DNA from: Bedellia somnulentella
Lineage: Eukaryota > Arthropoda > Insecta > Lepidoptera > Bedelliidae
Direction: 5' to 3'
DNA: 64,000 nt
Assembly (NCBI GenBank): GCA_963576735.1
Contig: OY755187.1
Span: 1,984,001 to 2,048,000 of the forward strand
The notes under the pieces are model-generated. The model saw only the letters and a program-made list of their open reading frames with translations. It did no database searches and had not been told where the DNA came from. The translations under genes were made by a program, and so were the position numbers. Positions within the stretch are counted from its first letter, which is position 1. Each line of letters starts with the position of its first letter. Positions 30,055 through 42,719 of the stretch are shown here, in pieces.

Positions 30055-33000
30055 ATGGATACAAACAGAGTGCAACCGGAGAAATCATCGACTAGAATTC
30101 AAAACGACCTCGCAATAAGAGATATAATCTACTGGAAAGATTTGCAACTGCTTCATCCGAAGATCATCAGCGTCAATGAGGTGTCTAAACCAGCTGAGGA
30201 GAGAACCCTCAAACGATTCCTCCAGATGTGGGTCTGTGAGGTCCTTTGCGGAATTAAGCAGATGCTATATGAGGGGTCTTTACATGGGGTCAAGTAAGTA
30301 AAAAAGCTTTTTCCCTGCAAAATCGGTTTGTCCACGATTATTTTACGTGGTAAGGTCATCAGAAAACATTAATAATAATAATACTTATAGTGGCGTAGGG
30401 ATGTGACGACCCCACCGCCCATTGTTGGAATGGCAGGATGACATGTTTACCAGCTTGCCATTCCAGCAATGCAAATAGTCAGCGCTTGAGTTTGTAGGTG
30501 TTGACCGTGTCTACAAACTGGTCTCAGCGCAAAATAGAGCAATAACGGTCTCCCCGGGGCAAGTGAGCGAAAACCCGGGTGAATCTTCGCTCATCGTAAT
30601 GACATGCAAGACAACGATGAGCGTATAGGGCCGCTCCCCAGGGGTTATCGCTGGGGCGCGTCTGGAGCTGGGGCTGGACGTGGCAGCATGCGGTCCCCCA
30701 GCCGCAGCAGACCGGCCCGACCACCTGGTCGATCTGCTCGACCACCTCAGCCACCAGATGGCTTGGCAACGGTTGGGACTGGGGCAACTCAGTCCCAGCA
30801 ATCGGTGCCCGCCGCTGGTGGAACAAGGCGCCGCATGGCATGGACGGTCGATATGAATAGGAATGCCATGCGGGCCTATCTTAGGGCCTCGGGTTCAAGA
30901 ACTGGACGGACGGGTTATCGGGCAGCAATGTACCGCGAATTTCTGCGGCTGGAGCCCAATTTGACCGTCACAGAACAAAACCTGGCGGATCGAGTTCGGT
31001 ACATACAGCGCTCAGAACTTTTTAGCACTACCGAACTCGAACAATTGCGACGCGAGGCTGTTCCCCCGCTAGACGAAGAGCCACCTTTGCAGGTTCTCCC
31101 TCCAGTCCCTGAATGGGAAGTACGGAGGGAGCCAATTGTTAACCTGCCGGATGTGGGTGGTGCGGAAAGCGATTGGGGAACAGTCTCCCTGGATTTGGAT
31201 TTGGTGAGGAGCGCACTTGAAGAGACGATCCTGGAATATCGCCAAGTGCCTCTCGAAAGGAGGCCAAGGCTGCCCCGAGTTCCTCTCAGCATCAAGGTTC
31301 GGGATGTCGTTGAGGCCGTCAATAACATGCTGCCCTCATTTTTAGAGAGCAGCATGGACCTTTGGGATACGGATTCAATTCTCTTTGGCGCCGCGATGAC
31401 AGTTTGTCAATTTGTCGGCGTCAGGATGCCGCCAACGAGAGCTGGTGGCTCCCGCCAGGCTGGCAGTACTAGTCCCAGGACTAGAACTAGACCAGCCTGG
31501 ATGAGGCGGATTGAAAGCCGTATCACAAGGGCCAGGGTCCTCATCGGCAAACTGACCAGCTTCAGATCAGGCAACAATAGGCCGAGGGTGGTGCGCTTCG
31601 TCAGGGAGGCATTCCCTGGTGAGAATGTCTTTGACAACTCACCGGAGTTTGCCTGTAGACTGGTGGAGCGCATCGATGATCTGAAGCAGAAGATCGCTGC
31701 TTGGGGTAAGCGAATTAGGCGATATTCTGAAAGGGTAAAGAGGTACCAACAGAATCGTCTCTTCATGAGTGACCAGAAGAAGTTCTACAGAACTTTGGAG
31801 CGTCCCGATGTGGTTTCGACGGGTCAGCGACCGGAAAAAGCCGATGTGGTTGCCTTTTGGCGTGGGCTTTGGTCGCTGCCTGTTGATCACGAAGAGGGCC
31901 GATGGTTCGAGGCGGTCGAGGGAGCGTGCGAGCCCATAGCGCCCATGAACCCCGTCAACATATCCGAGGAGGATGTGGTGGCTGCGATCCGTAAGGCTCC
32001 GAACTGGAAAAGTCCGGGGCCGGACGGATTGCACCATTACTGGTTGAAGGGGTTCACGCGCTGTCACGCTACTCTCGCCCGTCAGTTCCAAAGCGCCCTC
32101 GAGAGTGGGACGCTCCTGAACTTCTTAACTACTGGGGTCACTCATTTAGCTCCAAAGAGCGATGCTACCGCGGATCCATCACAATACCGCCCCATTACTT
32201 GTCTTTGTACAATTTACAAGACCTTGACATCCGTTCTGAGCTCCAAGATTACTCAACACATTGTTGATAACAATGTGATCTCTGGAGCTCAGAACGGATG
32301 TAGGGGCGGTAGTCGCGGTAGCAAGGAGCTGCTCCTTATCGACGCGGTCGTAGGCCAACTGGTCAAACGCAACCGCCGGAACTTCTCCGCTGGCTGGATA
32401 GACTACAGGAAGGCGTTCGATTCGGTACCTCATACATGGCTCATGAGGGTCCTCGAGCTGTACAAAATTGATAGTGCAGTTCGACACTTCCTCGGGCAAT
32501 GTATGGGGTGCTGGAGAACGATCCTGAGTTTAGACGGTCAGCGGATGACGGATGCGGATGACCAAATTGATATAAGGCGAGGGATTTTCCAGGGCGATTG
32601 CCTGAGTCCAGTTTGGTTTTGCTTGGCTCTGAATCCTCTAAGTACACTCTTGGAGAATTCGGGGACGGGCTTTCAGTTTCGGAGAGGCGGACCACGCTTG
32701 CCTCATCTCCTTTACATGGATGACCTGAAACTTTACGCCCCCACGGCTGACAGATTGGCGGAGCTACTGACGATCACTAATGATTTCAGTGGTTCCGTCA
32801 AGATGGAGCTCGGGGTCGATAAGTGTGCGGTCATCCATGTTGAGAAGGGGCATGTCGTGCACTCTGATGGTGTCGATGTCGGCACCAATCATTTGAGGGC
32901 ACTCTCCGAGGCTGAAACATACCGGTATCTGGGCATGTCACAAACCATCGGTGTGAAGGTGGCAGACGTGAAACAGGGTGTTTGCGAGGAGTTTTATGAA

Positions 33001-36000
33001 CGCCTGAAAAGTGTGCTTAATAGCTACTTATCAGGCGTTAATAAGATCCGAGCCATTAACTCCTGGGTCATGCCTGTACTGATGTACACATTTGGCGTGC
33101 TCAGATGGACTCAGACCGAACTCGACGCTCTGGACAGACGAGTCCGCACGATGATGACCTCTCATCGAATGCATCATCCGAGGTCGTCGGTTATGAGATT
33201 GTATATCCCGCGGAAGTGTGGTGGTCGAGGCCTCTTGAGTGCCAAAACCATGCACAACCGCGAGGTATGCAACCTCAGAAACTATTTTTTGACGATGACG
33301 GATGATAGTATTCGGGGAGAGGTGGTCGCTAGTGATAAAGGACTGACTCCCTTATCGTTGGCCTCACAGGATTGGCGAACCCCGGAGGTACTTAGCACCT
33401 CTGATCGGGAGTCCGTATGGAAAGAGAAGGAGCTGCATGGGAGGTTTTACAAGGTACTTCACGAACCTTTCGTGGACCGTAAAGCCTCCCTGCATTGGCT
33501 GCGTTTCGGGGACCTCTTTGGGGAAACCGAAGGTTTTGTCTGTGCAATACAAGATCAGGTTATCAAGACGCGGAACTATCGGAAATACATCCTAAAGGAC
33601 GGTACCACAGACGTTTGTCGAGCATGTGGCCGTCCCGGAGAGTCACTTAGGCATGTTATTTCCGGTTGTTCGGCTCTTGCTAACACTGAGTACTTGCACA
33701 GACACAACCAAGCAGCCAAAATCCTGCATCAGGAGCTCGCTCTAAAATACGGACTCTTGCAACAGAGGCTGCCGTATTACAAGTATCTGCCGGAGCCAAT
33801 CCTAGAAAACGACCGTGCCAAAATCTATTGGGACCGATCCGTTATCACGGACAGGACTATTCTAGCGAATAAGCCTGATATCGTGGTATGGGATCGGTCG
33901 CAGTCGAGGGTATTTCTAGTGGATGTCACTATCCCTCATGACGAGGGTCTCGTGAAAGCCGAAACCGAGAAGCGTCGGAAATATCTCGATCTGGCTCACG
34001 AGATCACCGACATGTGGGGTGTGACTTCGACAGAAATAATCCCAATTGTTTTATCCGCGAACGGGTTAATTCCAACCAGCCTCGCGACCAACTTGAGGCG
34101 GTTGGATTTCTGTGGCGTGTCGGTTCCAGCACAAATGCAGAAAGCGGTGCTGCTCGATACGGCTCGGATCGTCCGTCGGTTCTTAAACCTGACTCCCTGA
34201 CCCCGACCGTCTGTGCTTTTGTCGGGGAGTACCGCCTCTCCCATTTAAAATTTATATTTTCATTTTCGGCCATGGGAGAGGCGAGAAACAAAAATGCTTT
34301 TCAAAATAATACTTATGATAAATCTGTAGAGAGGTCAATTCTGTACATGAAATAAATTTTCAAAATAACCATCAGGTGGTGATTAGGGATCGATACTGAT
34401 GCCAAAAATACAATCAGTAAAATTTTTGTCTGCCTGTCTGTCTGTCTGTCGGTTTGTATGTTCCATATGGAAACAAAAACTACTCGACGGATTTTAACGA
34501 AACTTGGTACAATTATTTTTTATACACCTGCGCAGGTTTTTGTATACTTTCCAGCAGAGTTTACTACTCTGGGGAAATTTGGGTAATTTTGGGAAAAAGG
34601 GAGAAGTTACTCCATTTTTTAAGCTTCCGTCGCGTGTGCAGCCTCAATGGTTAAACTTACATAGAAATCATGTGTGATGGAAATATTCTTCATAAAATTA
34701 TCTAAAAAAAAATCCTCAGCAGTTTATGTATATCTTTTACGGTTGACTCACAATAACACGTGTAATTCCTGATAGCTAAGCAGTTCGGATCATTCTGATT
34801 ATATTTGTTTACTCTTACGTTTGTTAAAATTTAAAAAAGGTAACATTATTACCTATTCAATAAAAAAAGAATCATAGAAATCGGTAGACAAACACCGAAA
34901 TTATACAAAAAATAAGCCATCGCGCCCGTGATCAAAACCAAATCTTTACTAATTTACATATAACATACTAGATGGCGCGAGTAGTTGCATCCTAAATCAC
35001 GTAATGATTTATTTTTTAGATTGTTATAAATACTTCATAGCGTTTTATTTAAAAATTTGCTATTAAACGGAAATACTGAACCGTTTATCAAAGCGCATTT
35101 AAAATCACCAAACTACACTGTTTAGGGAGTGCTGTAAATTTAATAAATTGAAAACATTGCGCTGAATTTCACAATGCTTGAGCAGTGACTGAAGAAAGAA
35201 GCCTCAGATATTAAAAAAAACAACGCTACCCGTGCGAAGCTGGGACGATCCACTAGTAGAAAATAATACTGCATAGTGTCGGCTTAGAATAGCGCTAACT
35301 TCTTTTCTCTAGCACGTGTCATAAAATAGTTCAAAACTATTTGGATTATCGTTTTTCCTCAGGATGCGATTCGTAAATTATCTTAGAAATCATAATATGC
35401 AGACCTAAGTTTAACTTACTTTCATATACTCACACCCGTTATTCCCAATGGGGTAGGCAGAGACTATTGATCGCCACTTTGCAGGTTCTTTAGAAATCTC
35501 CCTTGCTTCCCTTACATATATTCATTATTCTTCTCATACATGCTCTTTAATTCTTCTGGCTTCGAAACCCCACCTTTCTTATAAATAATCGAACATCAGC
35601 AACCGTGATAGCCCAGTGGGTAGAACACTCGGTTATCGTGCAAACGACTAGTGTTCAAATCCTGGGTCGGGCCTACACCAATTTGTCTTTTCTAAAGACA
35701 TATGTGTGGTTAATTTATCATGGTTGTTAACGGTGAGGGAAAACATCGTGAGGAAACCCACATGGCTGAGTTGTACTTAGTCATGTGACAGTGTATTCGT
35801 ACAACACGGCGATAGGCCTGCCCCCTATCACGTGAGTACACTGTACATGCAAAACGTGGGTACTCTGAACACCAGGTGACAAAGTCACGTGATGTTCAGA
35901 AGTATTAGTACCTCTGCCAACCCCTTCGGGGATATTCGGCGTGAACGTTTATGTTATGTTATGTTATGTTATCTTTACCTATAATATTCTAAACTCGTTT

Positions 36001-39000
36001 TTATTGCAGATACATCTTCGAGCCGACTTTCAACCGTAAGGAGAAGTTCACATGGATCATCATAATGAGTATAAGCGTTTCAGTCTGCGTCGCGAACATA
36101 GCTCAGCTGTTCAAGCAATGGAACCAGTCTCCTTTCGTCAACGTCATGGATTCCTTGCAGACCCCTGTTTGGGCTGTCCCGTTCCCGAGCGTCGCTCTCT
36201 GCCCACACCTTCACGTTAAACGGTCGTATGCTAATGTTTCGAATATGAATTTGTGAGTGGAGAATGAATTAATCCTTATTGAAAGTTTTCTTAAGAGACT
36301 CTGTATTTGTCTGTGCTCCTATGTACAACTGAGAAAACAGTGTAACGAATTTGATCCACCGCTTTATATGACTATTAAAAAAGTTTATTTGATTATAATT
36401 ATAATGCCGTGTAGGGCCGGTTTAGAATGTCACTACCCCTTTCAACTCACGAGTGTCGTAAAAGTGTGGGGCTTTTAAGGCCGTTTTTGGGCGATGCGAT
36501 CGGCGACCCAATTACAACGATACTTTATTTCTACCATCTTCTTCTCTTACAACTTCTAAATGTGGCTGAGGAGTTTCTAGCTCAGAAGCTCTGGCTACCC
36601 CTTTTTAGAATTTATGACCGTGAGTATATGTATGTATAGTATATGTTTATTTAATTAGGACTAGTTTTTTTTTATTTCAGTTCGATATTTACGACTAACT
36701 ATGTAAAAAATAAGAAACGGTACTTTTCCCTTCAGGGATTTACGAGAGTCTTAGCTTTTCGTTATTATAAAAATAAATGGCACCTCACGGCATTTTCATA
36801 AGATAAATAGTATTTTAATAAACCTCTGGAATCTAATAAAAGAATATTCCAGCATGGATCAATTCTTCTCGTCGCTGGTGTGCCCGCGGATGATGAAGGC
36901 AAGGAAATTAAAAAACAAGCAGCTCAGCGCGGAGCAAAACAGGAAATTGGAACAGTTTATACTTGAGGTGGGATTGTAGATTCTTTTAGGTATTTTATTA
37001 ATTTTGTAGTGATAGTGATAATATGCACTACAATATTTATATCGTACTACGTGTAGTGTTGGCTAAGAAATGTGTTGTCCCTACTTTTACTGATGTAAGT
37101 GCAAGTGAATGTGTAGTGTGATAAGCTAACTTAAATTTACTAAGCATATCACACTACTTGGTTACTTCCTACCGCACTCTTTGTACCAAGACAAGGTACA
37201 AAGTGTGTAGTGAAACCCGCTTTATAAAGGGAAACATCAAGAGACAAATCAAACAAAAACCACTTTCGTGGATATGTAGCGTAAAATAATTAATATGAAA
37301 CTTACAGGCGTCACCAAAATGCAGTGAAGTTATTCGCGGCTGTTACTGGAGAGCTATAGACGACCAAGAGTGGCTGTCAAAAGAGTGTTGTGACATTTTG
37401 TTCCGACCCGTTTTTACAAACTATGGACGGTGTTATGCGTTTAATAGATTACCTCTCAACGGCATGTAAGTATAATGTGTATTTTTCAAACAAATTAAAA
37501 ATAACCTTTATGAAGATGCCCCACACGATAGGTTATACGTTAGGACGTATAGGTTAGGATAAGGAACAAAAATTATCCCTTGTTTATACGTATAGGTAAA
37601 GAATGGTATAGGCAGAGAAAATCTATCTTTTATAGGCCCCAAATTCTATGACATATGCTGCAGACGGATATAATGATAGACCAGACCATACATTTTTATC
37701 ATCCTAAAAAAGAAACTTAAAAAAATGGAACAGAGATTAAATAATGATTATTCGTTCTTCCGCAGTGTTATTCGAGCCGTGTAGTGTCGGCTTAGAATAA
37801 CACTACCCCATTTCTACCCGTGGGTGATCGTAAGAGGCGACTAAGGGTGCAGGGGCTCATTAAGTGATTTTTGGGCGATGTGGTTGGAGACCATTTATTA
37901 TTACCATCTTTTCCCCAATCAACTTCCAAAAGTGAGGAATTTTTCATTCCAAAGCTCTGGCTACCCCGTTAAGGGATTTATAGCCGTGAGTTTATGTATG
38001 TATGTATTCGTTTTTCATATTTTGCAATAACATGTTATTTCGATAGAAATATATCCTCGTCGTTTCATGCTCCATTTATTAATTACAGGACCAACACAAC
38101 AACATACTGGCAACGCATCTTCGACACTAAGATAAATTCCCGCCATCTCCTCTGGAACCTCGACGATGGGTACCCCAAGGTGTTTCCTCCTGACCCCACT
38201 ATGAAGCCGTTCAGAACCATGGCCTCCGGAGAGATGTATGGACTGGGGATCGAACTGCATCTTAATATCAGCGAACATCAGTACGCTTGTGATGAGAAAA
38301 GCTTGGGGTACACTGTAAGTATGGAAATGATTTCTTAGTACGTGACCAATAAAAAAAACAGTGACATATGATTACATACATACATATATACTCACAGCTA
38401 TTAATCCCTTAACGGGGTAGCCAGAGCTTTGGAATGAGAAATTCCTCAGCCACTTTTGGAAATTGATTGGGGAAAGGATGGGAATAATAGATGTGTTTGG
38501 TGACGGGTCTCCAAACACATCGCCCAAAAATCACTTAAAAAGCCCTTATACCCTTAGTGGCCTCTTACGATCATCCACGGGTAGAAATGGGGTAGTGTTA
38601 TTCTAAGCCGACACAACACGGGAAACATATGTTTAATTACAGTATAATTCACAAATTGGCTGAACAGCCAATTATGGCAGCATCAGGAAACTCTAAATAG
38701 TGGGCTTAGAATAATACTTACCCATTTCTTCCCGCGGGTTCCATAAAGGGCGACTTGCCATATTGGGGCTTTATAAGTGATGGTATGGCAATGGCGCTGA
38801 AGACCTATTATGATATCATACATATATACATACATACATATACTCACGGCTATATTTCCCTAGAAGGGGTAGCCAGAGCTAAGGAATTACGAATTCGGTA
38901 TGCAAAGTTTTACAAAAATGGTGCTGGTTACGAAACCATTTCGAGATATTATGTTTTTAAAACATATTTTCTTGAAATAAGATCAAACAAAACTAAGATG

Positions 39001-42000
39001 ATCGTTATTTTGACAAAAAACTGTAACAGCATTTGACCTTCAGCGTTATTTCAAAGACGTTGGTTTTTGCAGTATAATAATAAAATATCGAAAATGATAG
39101 GTTTGTTTAGAATAATATCGTAATAATTTCATTTGAGATCACAAATTTTTGATTTTCTTTGCAATCTGCAACATTTTTATTAAACATTTCGCTTCATTTG
39201 CGCGATATTTTCCATCGATGACGTCATTAAGTACAAAAGTTAAACAATCTTTAAAAAATCATAACTTTGCAATTACTCATTTTAAATGAAAAATGTTTAA
39301 ATTAGTCTTTTATTTTCGTGTTTGCTATCGAATAAAAATATTTAATAAATACCAAAAAAAAACTTTGCATACCGAATTCCTCAGCCACTTTTGGAAGTTG
39401 AGTGGGGAAAAGATGGTAGAATAAAGGTTGTTGGTGATGAGTCTCCAACCGCATCGCCCAAAAATCCCTTAAAAGCCCCAATACCGTTAGTCGCCTCTTA
39501 CGTACACCCACCGGAAGAAATGGTGTTTTTAACTCTGAAGCTCTGGCTGCCCCTTTCTATATGTATGTTCTAACATAATTAATGCACTTTACTTTACTTA
39601 ACAAGGTCAATACTCAATAAAACATTTTTAATTTTAAATAACTACGAGTACTTTTTTTCTACAGCTTTTAATTGGATCTCCAACGGACCACCTCTACACC
39701 AGCACAGTCCTTCGCCTGCCCCTCGGCCGCACCACTGCTGTGGAGGTATCCCCCATCACTTACAGAACCGACCCTTCCCTCCGCTCCCTACCACCGGGCA
39801 GACGACAGTGCTTCTTCCAGAACGAGAGACAGTTAGAGTACTACTCTGTCTACACTGACAGCAACTGCAAACATGATCTGCTGATACGCGAGTCTAAGAG
39901 GACTTGTAATTGCGTGCAGTTTAATTGGCCTCGTAAGCTTATTTCTGTATATTGGTATTATCAAATTCTTGTGTTCATAGAAATCCGAAACACAAGTTTA
40001 AAAAAACCATTCGACACTATTACCCTCGAGTCAAAGGCTTTTCGGGCTCATGCAGACTAAGACTCGGCTCCAGACACTGATCATCATGAGATGACTCTAA
40101 CGACATTATTTTTAAAAAAAACGTACCTTTGAAGTGTAGTAATAAGCAGTATAATGATAATACGAAATAATATTCCTCATGTACTAATACTTGTAGGTTT
40201 ATCACCTGTAAAGGTTATAATTCATATATGAAAACTAGCCAAGACAGATAACATAACATAATATAAACATAAACGTTCACGCCGAATAGCCCCGAAGGGG
40301 TTGGCAGAGGTACTAATACTTCTGAACATCACGTGACTTTGTCACCCGGTGTTCAGAGTACCCACGTTTTGCATAGACAGTGTACTCACGTGATAGGGGG
40401 CAGGCCTATCGCCGTTTTGTACGCATACACTGTCACATGACTAAGTACAACTCAGCCATGTGGGTTTCCTCACGATGTTTTCCCTCACCGTTAACAACCA
40501 TCAAGACAGATCTTAGGCTATAATACTATATATAATACATCATCTCATGTTATAAGAAGATATGTTTTGTTATGTTATACTGTTACTTATAAATAAATTT
40601 CAGGACTGACCATTGAACTTGGCACCTATTAAGATCTCACTTCTTTTGTTGTTAAAGTCAACAACCAAGGCATTTATCATAATATTGAACTTGGCTCTCA
40701 TTTCACATTTATGATTTTGACTGTATCTCTATTATATAAAGATCAAAATGTGATTGTATGGTAATCATTTCAGGTAAACATCACTTAGACCCGATCTGCT
40801 CTACAGTACAAGATTACCAATGTCTTTTTGAAGTCAATGGTAAGAAATTTTATTGCGTCGACATTGAAATAAATATGTGACTGTAATATACAATTTGTCT
40901 AAACATTTGGTAAAGAATATTTAGAGTGCTTTAGTCAAGCAAAATGCTTTTATAGTTTTATCATGTCCATTGACAGATTTTTACATAACGACTAAGAGAT
41001 CGAAACTTTTTTCGCCGGAAACTGAAAACAGAAAATAAAATAAAAATAAAATAATCATTTATTTCAAAGTAAACAGATAAATCCTTGTTTTTTTTTAACG
41101 TCAAATTTCAACTTAATACTAAGTTTACTTCGGATTCGGAAGGTGTTTTGTTGAGAGAAGAACCCGTAAAAAACTCTTCAACATACACAAAGATATTAAA
41201 CTATACTTATACTTACTAGAACACAGATGGGACACTTCGTACTAAGACCTCTTATCTTGGAAAGTATAACGCCATCTAACGTTCACTGGAATAACTTATG
41301 CATTTTTCCAATATATGTAATAATTTCAGCTTTTGTATGTTTGATGGCGTTAGTTGTATTAAGGTACTACGAATGCTAGTGATGTCCATGGTTATCTATA
41401 TTTTTTATATTTTTTTTTGGAATGTGGCTAAAAAAAATATTTTTATTATTTTATTTTACAGATACGTTTAATTAAATACATACACACATATACTCACGCC
41501 ATTACTTCCGATTGTGGTAACCAGACAATTTTAATCACATACATACATACTTAAACTCCCGCCATTATTTCCTTATGGAGTAGGCAGATACGTATTGTTT
41601 CAAATATGCATACATATACTCACGCTATCACTTCCTATGGGGGTAGGCACAGGCGTATAATTACATACATGCATACATTACTCACGCCATTATTTTCCAT
41701 TGGGGTAAGGAAATACGTTTAATCACGTATATGCATACATATACTAACGTCATTACCTCTCATTGGAGTAGGCAGATACGATTAATTACATACAAATACT
41801 CACGTCATTATTTCTCATTGGGGTAGGCTGAAACTATCGATCGCCACTTCGTACGACCCCGACACTTTTTAGGGTTCCGTAGCCAAATGGCAAAAACGGG
41901 ACCCTTATAGATTCGTCATGTCTGTCTGTCTGTCCGTCCGTCCGTCCGTATGTCACAGCCAGTTTATTCCGAAACTATAAGAACTACATTATTGGAAATT

Positions 42001-42685
42001 GGTGCGTAGATGTATTCTGTAAACCGCATTAAGATTTTAAAATAAAATCTGAAAAAAAAACCAAAATTTTTAGGGTTCCCCATACATAGAACTGAAACTC
42101 AAAATTATTTTTTTCATTAACCTATACGTGTGGGGTATCTATCAAAAGGTATTTGAAAATGATGTTGAGGTTTCTTATATCATTTTTTTCAAAACTGAAT
42201 AGTTTGCGCGAGAGACTTTTTCAAAGTGCTAAAATGTGTGTGTCCCCCCCCCCGTAACTTCTAAAATATGGGCATGATAATACTGAAAAAAATATATGAT
42301 GTGTATTACTATACAAACTACTAACGAAAATTGGTTTGAATGAGATCTAGCCCGTAGTTCTATTTTTAAACGTCATAAATCAAATTACTTACCTAATTTG
42401 GCTCCTATGATTTTCACACAAACGGGATTTTCTATATATATGATAGTACGGAACCCTTAGTGCGCGATCCGACTCGCACTTGGCCGGTTTTTAATAAATA
42501 TGCTTTTCTTTTTATGTCAGATCTAGGAATTCCCGCTTATTTAATATTTTGTGTGAAATCTATACTTATAATAAATCTGTAGAGAGGTCAATTCTGTACA
42601 TGAAATATATTTTCCAAATAACTATCAGGGGGTGATTAGGGATCGATACTGATGCCAAAAATGCAATCAGTAAAATTTTTGTCTA

Positions 42686-42719
<34 letters not shown>

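Larger units (their letters stand above)
30389..34304 (+). mobile_element. R4/Dong-like non-LTR retrotransposon, apparently complete
   Basis: A 3.9 kb insertion between two copies of AATAATACTTAT (30377-30388 and 34305-34316), the first preceded by a (TAA)n run. Dong of silkworm is known to insert into TAA repeats, and this fits. It holds one intact ORF with central RT and C-terminal restriction-like endonuclease, and structured 5' and 3' untranslated regions. It sits in intron 1 of the channel gene in the same orientation. Its 3' side joins a Helitron at that element's 5' end. Confidence 0.88.

Noticed and set aside
30511..34355. Many antisense and alternative frames inside the R4/Dong-like element
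   Set aside because: All overlap the 1198-aa ORF, which carries every catalytic motif; they are shadows.
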